Origin: Bacillus timonensis
GTDB lineage: Bacteria > Bacillota > Bacilli > Bacillales > Bacillaceae_L
DNA length: 64,000 nucleotides
Reading direction: 5' to 3'
Assembly (NCBI GenBank): GCA_020171895.1
Contig: JAIVAN010000007.1
Coordinates: 124,001 to 188,000 of the forward strand
The notes below the pieces were generated by a model. The model had not been told where the DNA came from. It was given only the letters and a program-made list of their open reading frames with translations, and did not search any database. Position 1 is the stretch's first letter. Every line of letters begins with the position of its first letter. The position numbers were made by a program, and so were the translations under genes. Below are positions 25,869-34,420 of this stretch, one piece after another.

Positions 25869-27632
25869 CTACTCAACTTCTTGCTTTATTCTAGATTTGT
25901 CTAGTTCATATAATTCTTTAACCACCTCATAAAAAACTTCGTAGCTTTTATGATTAATTTTTTCTTGTTCAATATCTACTACTACTAATGCATATTTAGG
26001 ATCCTCAATTGGAAAATAACCTGCAAACCATTTATTATCTAAGCCTACTTTTCCTGTTTCGGCAGTTCCCGACTTTCCTGCTACTTTGTATGGTAATGTG
26101 TTAAATTTATTACCCGTTCCTGTTTTAACTACCTCTCTTAAAAGTTCTTGAAGCTTAATTGAAGTATATGGTGCTAATTTCTCCCCTTGCAATTCTTGAT
26201 GAGGAAATGAAAAAAGAGAAGTACCATTTTTATATTGAACTTCTGTAGCAAGTCTTACTTGATCCTTTTCTCCACCTCTTGCAATAGTAGCCATCATATT
26301 CGCTACTGCTAATGGAGTCACTCTAACGTCCAGTTGACCAATCGCAGTTTGAGTAATAGCTTTATTGACTGACTTATTTCTATCATCACCCCACACTCTC
26401 CCTTTATATTCATTTGGAATCTGACTGAAGTTCTGTATTCTAAATACATTACCGTTCCAACTTACAGGGCCAATTAAACCTAATTTTTTTGCGTAATTTT
26501 CTATTACACTTGAATCTATGTCCATTAGTTCCTTCGCAATTGTTCCAAATGTATAGTTACAACTTTTAGCAAAGCTAGATTTGAAATCTAACTCTCCATT
26601 TTTATAAACCGCTTCTCCTTCCCCATCTTGGTCTAAATCACAATTAAACGTCCTATTATTTAATTTTATATTTTTTTCAATAGCCGCAGCTGCGATAACT
26701 GTTTTAAATATGGATCCTGGAAAATGTGATTGAAGGATTTGGTTCTGACCACCACTATCTGCAAAAGGATTATTGTGATTAATGGAAGGCATACTGACCA
26801 TTGCTAGAACGTCACTCGTCTCCACATCTAATATAACAAGTCCACCCTTTTTTAGATTATGTTTTTTAATAATTGATTCTGATATTTTTTGTATCTCCTT
26901 GTCTATTGTTGTTTTAACCGCAACAGGATAAAAAGGATTTGCAGGACCTGAATACTTAACGTTTATCCCAAATAAAGGGCTTCCGTCTCCAGCAACATGA
27001 TACAATAGTTTTTTTTCACCTTCAGGTAATAAAAATTCATCAAAAGTCGCTTGAAGTCCCGTTATTCCTACTAAAGTTTTATTAGAGAGATATGGCTTTT
27101 CAGGATATCTTTCTCTAAGCAAAGATTCATTCTCACGAATAAGTCCTATTACATGTTCAGCTAATTTATGTTCTACTTCATATTGACGATGAACTGCTAT
27201 TACACCAGGAATCTTTAACTGATTTATCTTTGATAATTGTGTTTCAGTCAATTCCACAGGCTTCTTTCCGCCAAACACGATAGGACCTTTCGCAATGTTA
27301 ATTTCTTCTTTAAGTTGATCCGAAGGTACATTAAGGATAGACGCAACCTCTTCAATTGGCCAAGAGATTGTTTTTAAAAATGGGAATAAAACTAAATTGG
27401 GTAGATATTCGTGAGTCAAAGACTTATCATAACGATCAATAAACCTACCTCTCCCTTGATCAATGACAAGTTCTTGTGTACGTTGAGAAACACTAGCGTT
27501 TATTAGATTCACGTTTTCTTTTGAAAAATGTTCTGTACTTACAAGTTGAATATGAATTAACCTAGCTATTAAGCCAGTGAATAAAAATAATATAAAAGTT
27601 AAAACAAGAATCATTCTCTTTCTGATAACCAT
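25869..27632 (-). CDS. pbpI: Class B penicillin-binding protein, PbpI-like
   Basis: The 587-residue product is a transpeptidase with an N-terminal membrane anchor (about residues 9-28), a dimerization domain, and a C-terminal domain containing the three active-site motifs: SIFK (in PGSIFKT), SCN (in KSCNYTFG) and KSG (in AGKSGTAE). In Bacillus subtilis pbpI (yrrR) is forespore-expressed. ATG at 27630-27632 follows GAGGTGG with good spacing. That ribosome binding site lies in the 3' arm of the greA terminator hairpin, so translation from a read-through transcript should be hindered. Confidence 0.93.
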   Translation of the reverse strand: MVIRKRMILVLTFILFLFTGLIARLIHIQLVSTEHFSKENVNLINASVSQRTQELVIDQGRGRFIDRYDKSLTHEYLPNLVLFPFLKTISWPIEEVASILNVPSDQLKEEINIAKGPIVFGGKKPVELTETQLSKINQLKIPGVIAVHRQYEVEHKLAEHVIGLIRENESLLRERYPEKPYLSNKTLVGITGLQATFDEFLLPEGEKKLLYHVAGDGSPLFGINVKYSGPANPFYPVAVKTTIDKEIQKISESIIKKHNLKKGGLVILDVETSDVLAMVSMPSINHNNPFADSGGQNQILQSHFPGSIFKTVIAAAAIEKNIKLNNRTFNCDLDQDGEGEAVYKNGELDFKSSFAKSCNYTFGTIAKELMDIDSSVIENYAKKLGLIGPVSWNGNVFRIQNFSQIPNEYKGRVWGDDRNKSVNKAITQTAIGQLDVRVTPLAVANMMATIARGGEKDQVRLATEVQYKNGTSLFSFPHQELQGEKLAPYTSIKLQELLREVVKTGTGNKFNTLPYKVAGKSGTAETGKVGLDNKWFAGYFPIEDPKYALVVVDIEQEKINHKSYEVFYEVVKELYELDKSRIKQEVE

Positions 27633-27674
27633 AAAAAACCACCTCGTCAACAGTTTCGACGAGGTGGTTTTTTT
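27633..27674 (-). terminator. greA terminator containing the pbpI ribosome binding site
   Basis: On the minus strand AACCACCTCGTC, an eight-base loop and GACGAGGTGGTT form a stem followed by T's that run into the pbpI ATG. GAGGTGG in the 3' arm is the only good ribosome binding site for pbpI. Confidence 0.9.
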
Positions 27675-27692
27675 TATACTTCACTATGATTA

Positions 27693-28169
27693 TTATTTAA
27701 TTAATACAATTTTAACTTGCATTTCTCCACCAGGTGTTTGAACGGATACTGAATCTCCTACTTGCTTACCCATTAAACTTTTGGCAATTGGTGAATCGTT
27801 AGAGATTTTACCTTCAAAAGGATCTGCCTCAGCACTACCGACGATTGTATATGTTTCTTCTTCTCCATCAGGTAGTTCAACAAATGTTACTGATTTTCCT
27901 AAAGTAACAGTGTTTGAGTTATCCGCGTTTTCTTCGATTATTTTAGCGTTACGTATCATGTTTTCAAGTGTTGTTATTCTTCCTTCAACAAATGCCTGTT
28001 CTTCTTTTGCAGAATCGTACTCGGAATTCTCTGACAAATCACCGAAGCTTCTAGCAATTTTTATACGTTCAACTACTTCTTTACGTTTTACCGTTTTTAA
28101 TTGTTCTAATTCTTGCTCAAGCTTTTGCTTACCAGCTAAAGTCATTGGAAAGACTTTTTCTGTTGCCAT
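27693..28169 (-). CDS. greA: Transcription elongation factor GreA
   Basis: GreA rescues backtracked RNA polymerase by stimulating transcript cleavage. The 158-residue product has the N-terminal coiled coil with the acidic tip ([19 protein letters not shown], Asp and Glu that enter the polymerase channel) and a C-terminal domain containing [17 protein letters not shown] and [13 protein letters not shown]. It lies downstream of udk, as in Bacillus subtilis. Confidence 0.97.
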   Translation of the reverse strand: MATEKVFPMTLAGKQKLEQELEQLKTVKRKEVVERIKIARSFGDLSENSEYDSAKEEQAFVEGRITTLENMIRNAKIIEENADNSNTVTLGKSVTFVELPDGEEETYTIVGSAEADPFEGKISNDSPIAKSLMGKQVGDSVSVQTPGGEMQVKIVLIK

Positions 28170-28268
28170 TACCCTTCACTCCTTCTGTATTAAACAATCA
28201 CACTAAGAATGAGCGATTGCCCTTATATGTGTATGTATAAAACCATTTTCTTTCATTTCATAAGATAA

Positions 28269-28307
28269 AGAGGAAAGTGAGATAAACTATCCCCATTCCT
28301 CTTTACA
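28269..28307 (-). terminator. Probable terminator after udk
   Basis: AAAGAGGAA and TTCCTCTTT can pair around a 20-base loop, followed on the minus strand by ATCTTATG. The long loop makes it a weaker candidate. Confidence 0.4.
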
Positions 28308-28366
28308 TACTATAATGATAAATGAAAAGAATTATAACAGTTTTTACCTTTATCTATGTTATGTTA

Positions 28367-29002
28367 TTACAAAATTACTTTTTGTTCAAGAATTGTTTGA
28401 ATTTTTGTTACCATTAAATCAATAGCAACGTGATTTTGTCCACCTTCTGGAATAATAATATCTGCATAACGTTTCGTTGGCTCTATAAATTGATTATGCA
28501 TTGGTCTAACGACCGAAACATATTGGTCAATAACAGATTCAATTGTTCTTCCACGCTCTTTGATGTCTCTAAGCATACGTCTAATGATACGGATATCCGA
28601 ATCAGTGTCTACATATAACTTAATATCCATTAAATCGCGTAATCGCTCATCTTCAAGTACTAAAATGCCTTCAAGAATGATAACATCTTTAGGCTCTACT
28701 AAAATAACATCATTAGAGCGAGTATGCAATTTATAATCATAAACAGGTTTTTCTACTGATTCATATCGAAGTAACTTGTGTATATGTTCAATAAGTAAAT
28801 CATTGTCAAAGGCTAGTGGATGATCATAATTTGTGTTTAAACGGTCTTCATATGGCAAATGACTTTGGTCTTTATAATAAAAATCTTGTTCTAACATTAA
28901 GATTGAATGACCTGTAAAATGTTCATAGATTGCCTTTGTAACACTTGTTTTACCTGATCCTGATCCTCCTGCTACGCCAATAATAATTGGCTTTTTCCCC
29001 AT
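28367..29002 (-). CDS. udk: Uridine/cytidine kinase
   Basis: Udk phosphorylates uridine and cytidine in pyrimidine salvage. The 211-residue protein has the P-loop GGSGSGKTS at residues 12-20, the nucleoside-binding [10 protein letters not shown] and [11 protein letters not shown], and [12 protein letters not shown]. It follows trhP2 by one base, so it is the last gene of the trmR-trhP1-trhP2-udk operon. Confidence 0.96.
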   Translation of the reverse strand: MGKKPIIIGVAGGSGSGKTSVTKAIYEHFTGHSILMLEQDFYYKDQSHLPYEDRLNTNYDHPLAFDNDLLIEHIHKLLRYESVEKPVYDYKLHTRSNDVILVEPKDVIILEGILVLEDERLRDLMDIKLYVDTDSDIRIIRRMLRDIKERGRTIESVIDQYVSVVRPMHNQFIEPTKRYADIIIPEGGQNHVAIDLMVTKIQTILEQKVIL

Positions 29003-29003
29003 C

Positions 29004-30278
29004 TTAGTTCCCCTTTCGCATCATGTTGTTTGGGAATACCGGCTTGTCTACTTTAAACTTTACAATTTGAAGTGGATGACGAGCAGCATCTAAAGTATTT
29101 CCTTCTTCATCCCAAATTTCTCCTATCACTTGTGAGAAATTTTCAATGTCAGGTCCAAAAAACTCAACCTCATGTCCTGGTTTAAAGAAATTTCTTTGTT
29201 GTAAAGTGACCATTTGGTTTTCTTGGTCATAGTCTAACACGAGTCCTGCAAAATCATAAGTTGTCTTTTTGCTATGATTTCCATACATTTGTTCTTTATA
29301 CCCTGGAACCCCTTCAAAGAACGCTGTAGCAGTATCTCTATTTGCACACTTATCTAATTCTTCTAACCATTCTTGCTTAATTTCAAAGTTTTCAGGGTCC
29401 GCACAATATGCATCAATTACTTTACGATACACACTTACAACGGTAGCAACATAGTGAATTGATTTCATTCGACCTTCTATTTTTAAGCTATCAATTCCAA
29501 GCTCTATCATTTTTGGAATTGATTCAATTAACTTTAAGTCTTTCGGGCTCATTGCAAAAGGAGCGTCCTCTTCGCTGAAAAGAGCAACTTCTTTTTCATT
29601 AGCTTCTACTTTAAATAGGTCGTAATCCCATCTACAGGATTGACAGCAGCCTCCACGATTTGAATCACGTGCAGTCATATGATTACTTAATGTACAACGA
29701 CCTGAATACGCAATACACATTGCACCGTGGATAAATGTTTCAATTTCAATATCTACTTTTTCTTTCATTTCACGAATTTCTTCAGCACTTGTTTCACGAG
29801 CTAAAACGACTCGCTCAAGTCCTTCTTCTTTCCAATACTGAACAGCTTTCCAATTTGACAACGATTGTTGAGTGCTTAAGTGGATTTCTAGCTTTGGAGC
29901 AACAGCCTTACAAGTCTCGATGATTAATGGATCAGCAACGATAATTCCGGTTATCCCAACACTTTCTAATCCTCGTAAGTAATCATCTAACCCATCAATA
30001 TTTTCATTATGTGCGAAAATATTTGTTGTAACATATATTTTCGCATTATATTTATTCGCAAATTGTACACCCTCAGCCATTTCTTCTAGTGAGAAGTTAT
30101 CTGCATTTGAACGAAGACCATATTCCTGTCCACCAATGAATACAGCATCTGCACCATATTGAACAGCAATCTTGAGCTTCTCTAGATTACCTGCTGGAGC
30201 AAGCAATTCCGGCTTCTTCACAATGACACGCTTTCCGTCAATTATTTTAGAAATTGAGTCGTTTACGATTGCATTCAC
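29004..30278 (-). CDS. trhP2: tRNA 5-hydroxyuridine synthesis protein TrhP2 (U32 peptidase-like)
   Basis: The 424-residue product belongs to the U32 peptidase-like family and corresponds to YrrO. It shows the family signature [20 protein letters not shown] and cysteines in [12 protein letters not shown] suited to iron-sulfur binding. In Bacillus subtilis TrhP1 and TrhP2 form a pair needed to make 5-hydroxyuridine at tRNA wobble position 34 in a prephenate-dependent route. The start is GTG at 30276-30278 behind AGGAGG. It follows trhP1 by 15 bases. Confidence 0.92.
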   Translation of the reverse strand: MNAIVNDSISKIIDGKRVIVKKPELLAPAGNLEKLKIAVQYGADAVFIGGQEYGLRSNADNFSLEEMAEGVQFANKYNAKIYVTTNIFAHNENIDGLDDYLRGLESVGITGIIVADPLIIETCKAVAPKLEIHLSTQQSLSNWKAVQYWKEEGLERVVLARETSAEEIREMKEKVDIEIETFIHGAMCIAYSGRCTLSNHMTARDSNRGGCCQSCRWDYDLFKVEANEKEVALFSEEDAPFAMSPKDLKLIESIPKMIELGIDSLKIEGRMKSIHYVATVVSVYRKVIDAYCADPENFEIKQEWLEELDKCANRDTATAFFEGVPGYKEQMYGNHSKKTTYDFAGLVLDYDQENQMVTLQQRNFFKPGHEVEFFGPDIENFSQVIGEIWDEEGNTLDAARHPLQIVKFKVDKPVFPNNMMRKGN

Positions 30279-30293
30279 GTCTTATTCCTCCTC

Positions 30294-31223
30294 TTAATAT
30301 ACTGTCTCTTTAAAGAAAAACCCGGTATCTAATCGACGGTTTACAGGTTGTATTTCTTCTAAATCAGCTAGTAAATCTTCTTTTATTTCTTCATATTGTT
30401 CACGATCTTCCACACAAAGATCGATAGCTTTTCTATAGTGTTTTGTTACTTCTAGCAAGTAAGTTGAAGACTTTAATACTGCGTCAATTTTTAACGAGTC
30501 AATACCTGCATCAATTAATTCTTCTAATTCATCGATTATACAGATATCATTTGGACTCATAATATGTGTACCATTTTCATCTTCAAAAATTGGGTATTTA
30601 TTATCTCGTTCTTTATCGAATAAAATCATATCTTTTTCTAATTTACGATTTTCAATTTCCATTACTTGTCCTTGGTATTCGAAATAATTGCCTATTAAAG
30701 AGCGTTTCGACTGAAACATACACGTCATTCCATGCACTTGAACTTCTATTTCAACATTTGCATTTTCTTTAATATCAATGATTGAATCCATATTTAATTC
30801 TCTTGCTAAAACTGCACGTTTAGCACCTTTTTTACCCCAATAATTACACGTGAAGTAGTTAGTAGCCGTCATTTCAGTATTCCAATGAAGGGCCATATTA
30901 GGAGCAGTCTCTCTTACTGCCATTAATACTGCAGGATCACCAAAAATAATTGCATCCACATTCATTGAGTCTAAAAATGAAATATAATCATTCAATTCTT
31001 CAACTTTGTCATTATGAAATAATGCATTCATTGCAACATACACTTTTTTGTTTTTTGAATGAGCTAATTTAACCGTTTTTTCAATATCATTTCGATCAAA
31101 TTCACCCGCTAATCTCAAACCATAACGCTGTTCACCAACAACGAAAGCGTCAGCTCCAGCTTCAATCAATGTATCAATATCATCTACACTAATGGGTGTC
31201 ACTAATAATTCTGGCTTTTTCAT
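30294..31223 (-). CDS. trhP1: tRNA 5-hydroxyuridine synthesis protein TrhP1 (U32 peptidase-like)
   Basis: The 309-residue product corresponds to YrrN, the shorter partner of the U32-family pair. It has VEIEVQVHGMTCMFQSKRSLI in place of the longer signature of TrhP2, so it lacks part of the cysteine set. Its ATG overlaps the trmR stop in ATGA (31220-31223), implying translational coupling. Confidence 0.92.
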   Translation of the reverse strand: MKKPELLVTPISVDDIDTLIEAGADAFVVGEQRYGLRLAGEFDRNDIEKTVKLAHSKNKKVYVAMNALFHNDKVEELNDYISFLDSMNVDAIIFGDPAVLMAVRETAPNMALHWNTEMTATNYFTCNYWGKKGAKRAVLARELNMDSIIDIKENANVEIEVQVHGMTCMFQSKRSLIGNYFEYQGQVMEIENRKLEKDMILFDKERDNKYPIFEDENGTHIMSPNDICIIDELEELIDAGIDSLKIDAVLKSSTYLLEVTKHYRKAIDLCVEDREQYEEIKEDLLADLEEIQPVNRRLDTGFFFKETVY

Positions 31224-31873
31224 TTTGATTCACCTCTTTTTATACTAATAGCAATCCCGTCACCAACAGGAATAATCGTTGTTGTAAACCTTTTTTGATT
31301 TACTAACCAGTCATTGAAATTTTTAATTTTTTTAACTAAGCTTCGAGTTCGTTTATTTTCTATATGTTCTTCGGCAACTAATCCCTTAAATAGAACGTTA
31401 TCAGTAATAATAACTCCATTTTTTGAAAGAAGTGGCTCATATAACTCAAAAAACTTTTGGTATTGACCTTTTGCCGCATCTATAAAAATGACATCGTAAG
31501 AGCCTTTACTCTTTACTGTATCATACAGTTCTAATGCATCACCTAGGGTAATTTCGATTTGATTTGTAGTACCTGTTTTTTCAATGTTCTCTAATGCTAG
31601 ATTATATCGGTCAATATCTCGTTCAATTGTCACAATTTTTGCAGACGGTAAGGTCTTTGCCATCCGTATGGCTGAATATCCTATTGCACTGCCAACCTCA
31701 AGAATATTAGTAGGCTGAATCATTCTTAAAAGTTGTAACAGAGTTTCTATACCAACTAGTTCCATAATTGGAACATTGTTTTCTTTAGCGTATAACTCTA
31801 TTTCTATTATTTCCTGTTCCCTTTGTGATGATAATAAATTTTCAAGGTAAGCATTAAGTTGATCTGAAACCAA
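31220..31873 (-). CDS. trmR: tRNA 5-hydroxyuridine methyltransferase TrmR
   Basis: The 217-residue protein is an O-methyltransferase with the SAM motif NILEVGSAIGYSAIRMA, IDAAKGQYQKFFE and ITDNVLFKGLV. It matches YrrM, which converts tRNA 5-hydroxyuridine at position 34 to 5-methoxyuridine. Together with trhP1 and trhP2 directly downstream, this gives both steps of the wobble modification in one operon. The start is read as TTG at 31871-31873, nine bases after GGAGG. Confidence 0.92.
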   Translation of the reverse strand: MVSDQLNAYLENLLSSQREQEIIEIELYAKENNVPIMELVGIETLLQLLRMIQPTNILEVGSAIGYSAIRMAKTLPSAKIVTIERDIDRYNLALENIEKTGTTNQIEITLGDALELYDTVKSKGSYDVIFIDAAKGQYQKFFELYEPLLSKNGVIITDNVLFKGLVAEEHIENKRTRSLVKKIKNFNDWLVNQKRFTTTIIPVGDGIAISIKRGESK

Positions 31874-31990
31874 GTCAAGCTTCCTCCAATCTCCACGACT
31901 CTAAATTTTCAACACCAAATTACGATGGTGATATACGATATTAGGTTTTATAGTAAATTTTAGTCATTACCTCAATAAAGTGAAGAAAGA

Positions 31991-32010
31991 AATTGGTGAT
32001 AACCAATTTC
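31991..32010 (-). other. Hairpin in trmR leader
   Basis: AAATTGGT and ACCAATTT pair around GATA and are followed on the minus strand by TTTCTTTCTTC. It could be a second weak terminator after mltG or part of the trmR leader. Confidence 0.35.
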
Positions 32011-32065
32011 CCATAGAGAACTAACTAAAATAAGTCCAAACTCGATATATTTTACCACAATAAGA

Positions 32066-32097
32066 AAGGGAACGCTAATTTTTTCATCGTTCCCTTT
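32066..32097 (-). terminator. Terminator of mltG
   Basis: AAAGGGAACG and CGTTCCCTTT form a stem around a 13-base A/T-rich loop, followed on the minus strand by CTTATT, 16 bases beyond the mltG stop. Confidence 0.8.
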
Positions 32098-32112
32098 CGT
32101 CATTTCTGTTTA

Positions 32113-33216
32113 TTAGTTACCAATGTACTTTGCTTTCTTTTCATTATGCTCTTGTAAAGTACGAGAGAATAGCACATCTCCAGCTGATGTAGCTAAGAAA
32201 TATAAATTGTCAGTATCTGCGGGATTAAGCGCTGCAACAATTGACATTTCTCCTGCATTTGCAATTGGCCCAGGTGTCAAACCAACATTCACATAAGTGT
32301 TATATGGATCTTGAATTTCAAGGTCTTTATATAATACTCGGTCTTTATGCTCACCAAGTGCATATAGTACAGTTGGATCTGTTTGTAATGGCATCCCAAT
32401 TTCAATTCTGTTGTAAAATACGCTAGAAATTTTTTCACGGTCAGCTTTTTCAGTTGCTTCTTCTTCAATTAATGATGCCATTGTTAACAGCTCATGAACT
32501 GAAAATTCTCTTGCAACCATTTCCGATTCATATTTACCAACAATTTCTTCTGTCTTATCCAACATAGTTTCAATTATTTCTTCAATTGAAGGATCTTCCT
32601 TATAGAAAGGATACGTTGCTGGAAATAAATAGCCTTCTAGTGGATATTTAATATCTTCTCCTAAGATGACATCTGTCAATATGCTAGGGTATATTGACAT
32701 TAATTTTTCAATGTATTTTTGATCATTCAATTTATTTAAAACATCTTCTTCTTTATGACCTGTTTTCTCTCCGATAATTTTTGCAATTTGAACAATTTGC
32801 TTTCCCTCAGGAATTGTTAGTCTGAAAACTACTTCTTCAACGATCCTACCTGTCTTCAAATTGCTAATGATATCCTTAAATGTCATTGAAGGACTTAAAG
32901 TGTAGTCTCCAGCCTGAAAGCCAGACTCATTCTTAAATTTTGTATAATATCGAAATACTTTAGCGTTCTTAACAATGCCATTTTCCTCTAATATTTTAGC
33001 AATAGTCGTAGGCGAGGAACCAATTGGAATTGTCACTTCAACGGTTTCTGAACTTGTTGGATCTACTGGTTCTAAAGCAGACTTAATATATAAATACCCT
33101 CCACCAATAAGGCCAGATATTGTTAATAATAAAATAATAAAAATAATGAGTACGATTCTTCTAATTAACCTTGCTTCTTTTTGTTTTTCAAATAGATCTG
33201 AATCTACTTCTGTCAT
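32113..33216 (-). CDS. mltG: Endolytic murein transglycosylase MltG (YceG-like)
   Basis: MltG cleaves nascent glycan strands at the membrane. The 367-residue product has an N-terminal membrane span at about residues 22-45, an extracytoplasmic LysM-like region (VEVTIPIGSSPTTIAKILEENG) and the YceG catalytic domain with the active-site glutamate in LLTMASLIEEEA and conserved MPLQTDPTVLYALG and NTYVNVGLTPGPIANAG. It is YrrL in Bacillus subtilis. ATG follows GAGGAGG. Confidence 0.95.
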   Translation of the reverse strand: MTEVDSDLFEKQKEARLIRRIVLIIFIILLLTISGLIGGGYLYIKSALEPVDPTSSETVEVTIPIGSSPTTIAKILEENGIVKNAKVFRYYTKFKNESGFQAGDYTLSPSMTFKDIISNLKTGRIVEEVVFRLTIPEGKQIVQIAKIIGEKTGHKEEDVLNKLNDQKYIEKLMSIYPSILTDVILGEDIKYPLEGYLFPATYPFYKEDPSIEEIIETMLDKTEEIVGKYESEMVAREFSVHELLTMASLIEEEATEKADREKISSVFYNRIEIGMPLQTDPTVLYALGEHKDRVLYKDLEIQDPYNTYVNVGLTPGPIANAGEMSIVAALNPADTDNLYFLATSAGDVLFSRTLQEHNEKKAKYIGN

Positions 33217-33315
33217 AAAAATCCTCCTCTCACTCGCATTATTATACTACATATTTTCTAATATATCGTCAATTTTAGCCAAAAAATGTATTCCCTACTT
33301 TAATCCGTAAAAAAA

Positions 33316-33338
33316 TAGCAACCTAATTTAGGTTGCTA
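33316..33338 (-). terminator. Terminator of the alaS-yrzB operon
   Basis: TAGCAACCTAA and TTAGGTTGCTA form a compact stem followed on the minus strand by TTTTTTTAC. Confidence 0.9.
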
Positions 33339-33351
33339 CTTTTCATAACGC

Positions 33352-33636
33352 TTACTCTTCTTCTTCTTCAAGGAATGTATTTAACATTTCTTCAATCATG
33401 TCCCATTCCTCATCTGTTTCAATTGGTTGAAGTTCTCCTTCTGCATCTTCTTCATTGCTACTAAAGCTTGAAGCATGGATTTCGATATCTTCTTCATCAT
33501 CGTTTTCAGCACCTACTGGATAGTAAAGTACATATGATTTGCCAAATTCCTCAGATTCAAATGTGAATAATACCTCACATAACTGTTCATTTCCATCTTC
33601 ATCAATTACTGTAATTTGTTTTTCTCCGTGTTCCAT
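33352..33636 (-). CDS. yrzB: YrzB family protein (DUF1292)
   Basis: The product of 94 residues starts [21 protein letters not shown] and ends in a very acidic tail ([13 protein letters not shown]), the DUF1292 pattern. Function unknown. ATG at 33634-33636 follows GAGGTGA; an in-frame GTG at 33645 lies in that ribosome binding site and is rejected. The ireB-ruvX-yrzB order is conserved in Firmicutes. Confidence 0.92.
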   Translation of the reverse strand: MEHGEKQITVIDEDGNEQLCEVLFTFESEEFGKSYVLYYPVGAENDDEEDIEIHASSFSSNEEDAEGELQPIETDEEWDMIEEMLNTFLEEEEE

Positions 33637-33650
33637 TTTTTTCACCTCTA

Positions 33651-34067
33651 TTAATTTTTGCTATCTAAGTAGCCTTGTAATATTACGACAGCAGCCATTT
33701 TATCAATAACCTGCTTTCTCTTTTTTCTACTAACATCTGCTGAAATTAGGATTCTTTCTGCAGCCATAGTAGAAAGACGCTCGTCCCACAAAACAGTTGA
33801 AACTTGAAAGTTTTCTTCAATTAATTTTGCAAAATCTTTACTCGCTTCACCACGTGGTCCTATTGTACCATTCATGTTTTTCGGAAATCCAATCACAACT
33901 GTGCTAACATCATATTCGGAAATAAGTTCTCTTAAACGATCAAGGCCAAATTTTTTCAGTTCTTCGTTAATTTTAATTGTTTCTAGACCTTGTGCAGTCC
34001 AACCCATTTCATCACTTACCGCTACACCAATTGTTCTTGAACCAACGTCTAAGCCTAACGTACGCAT
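33651..34067 (-). CDS. ruvX: YqgF/RuvX family RNase H-fold nuclease
   Basis: The 138-residue protein has [15 protein letters not shown] near the N-terminus, [14 protein letters not shown], and [14 protein letters not shown], the signature of the YqgF family (YrrK in Bacillus subtilis). Family members are proposed as pre-16S rRNA processing nucleases or Holliday junction resolvases. It is five bases downstream of ireB. Confidence 0.95.
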   Translation of the reverse strand: MRTLGLDVGSRTIGVAVSDEMGWTAQGLETIKINEELKKFGLDRLRELISEYDVSTVVIGFPKNMNGTIGPRGEASKDFAKLIEENFQVSTVLWDERLSTMAAERILISADVSRKKRKQVIDKMAAVVILQGYLDSKN

Positions 34068-34072
34068 GTAGT

Positions 34073-34339
34073 TTACCCCTCGTGATGATTCTTTAAATAT
34101 GATTTAACTAATTCCTCTATAATTTCATCGCGTTCAAGCTTTCGGATGATATTTCTCGCATCTTTATGACGCGGGATATACGCTGGATCTCCGGAAAGCA
34201 AATAACCAACAATTTGATTAATAGGATTGTATCCTTTTTCTTGTAGAGCATCATGAACAGTAAATAATACTTCATTAACATTTGTTTCAATTGGTTCATC
34301 AGGAAAATTAAATTTCATTGTATTATCAAATGAATTCAT
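34073..34339 (-). CDS. yrzL: IreB family protein (UPF0297)
   Basis: The 88-residue protein [12 protein letters not shown] onward, with [20 protein letters not shown] and the [14 protein letters not shown] helix, is a standard UPF0297/IreB member. In Enterococcus, IreB is a substrate of the PASTA kinase IreK and affects cephalosporin resistance; a similar link here is inference. It follows alaS by 81 bases. Confidence 0.94.
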   Translation of the reverse strand: MNSFDNTMKFNFPDEPIETNVNEVLFTVHDALQEKGYNPINQIVGYLLSGDPAYIPRHKDARNIIRKLERDEIIEELVKSYLKNHHEG

Positions 34340-34420
34340 TTTTCACACCCCACTCTCAAATTCTGTTGAATGAATCCGACTAGTTTGTTCATGTTTCCAT
34401 TGTACACTAACAATGACAAT

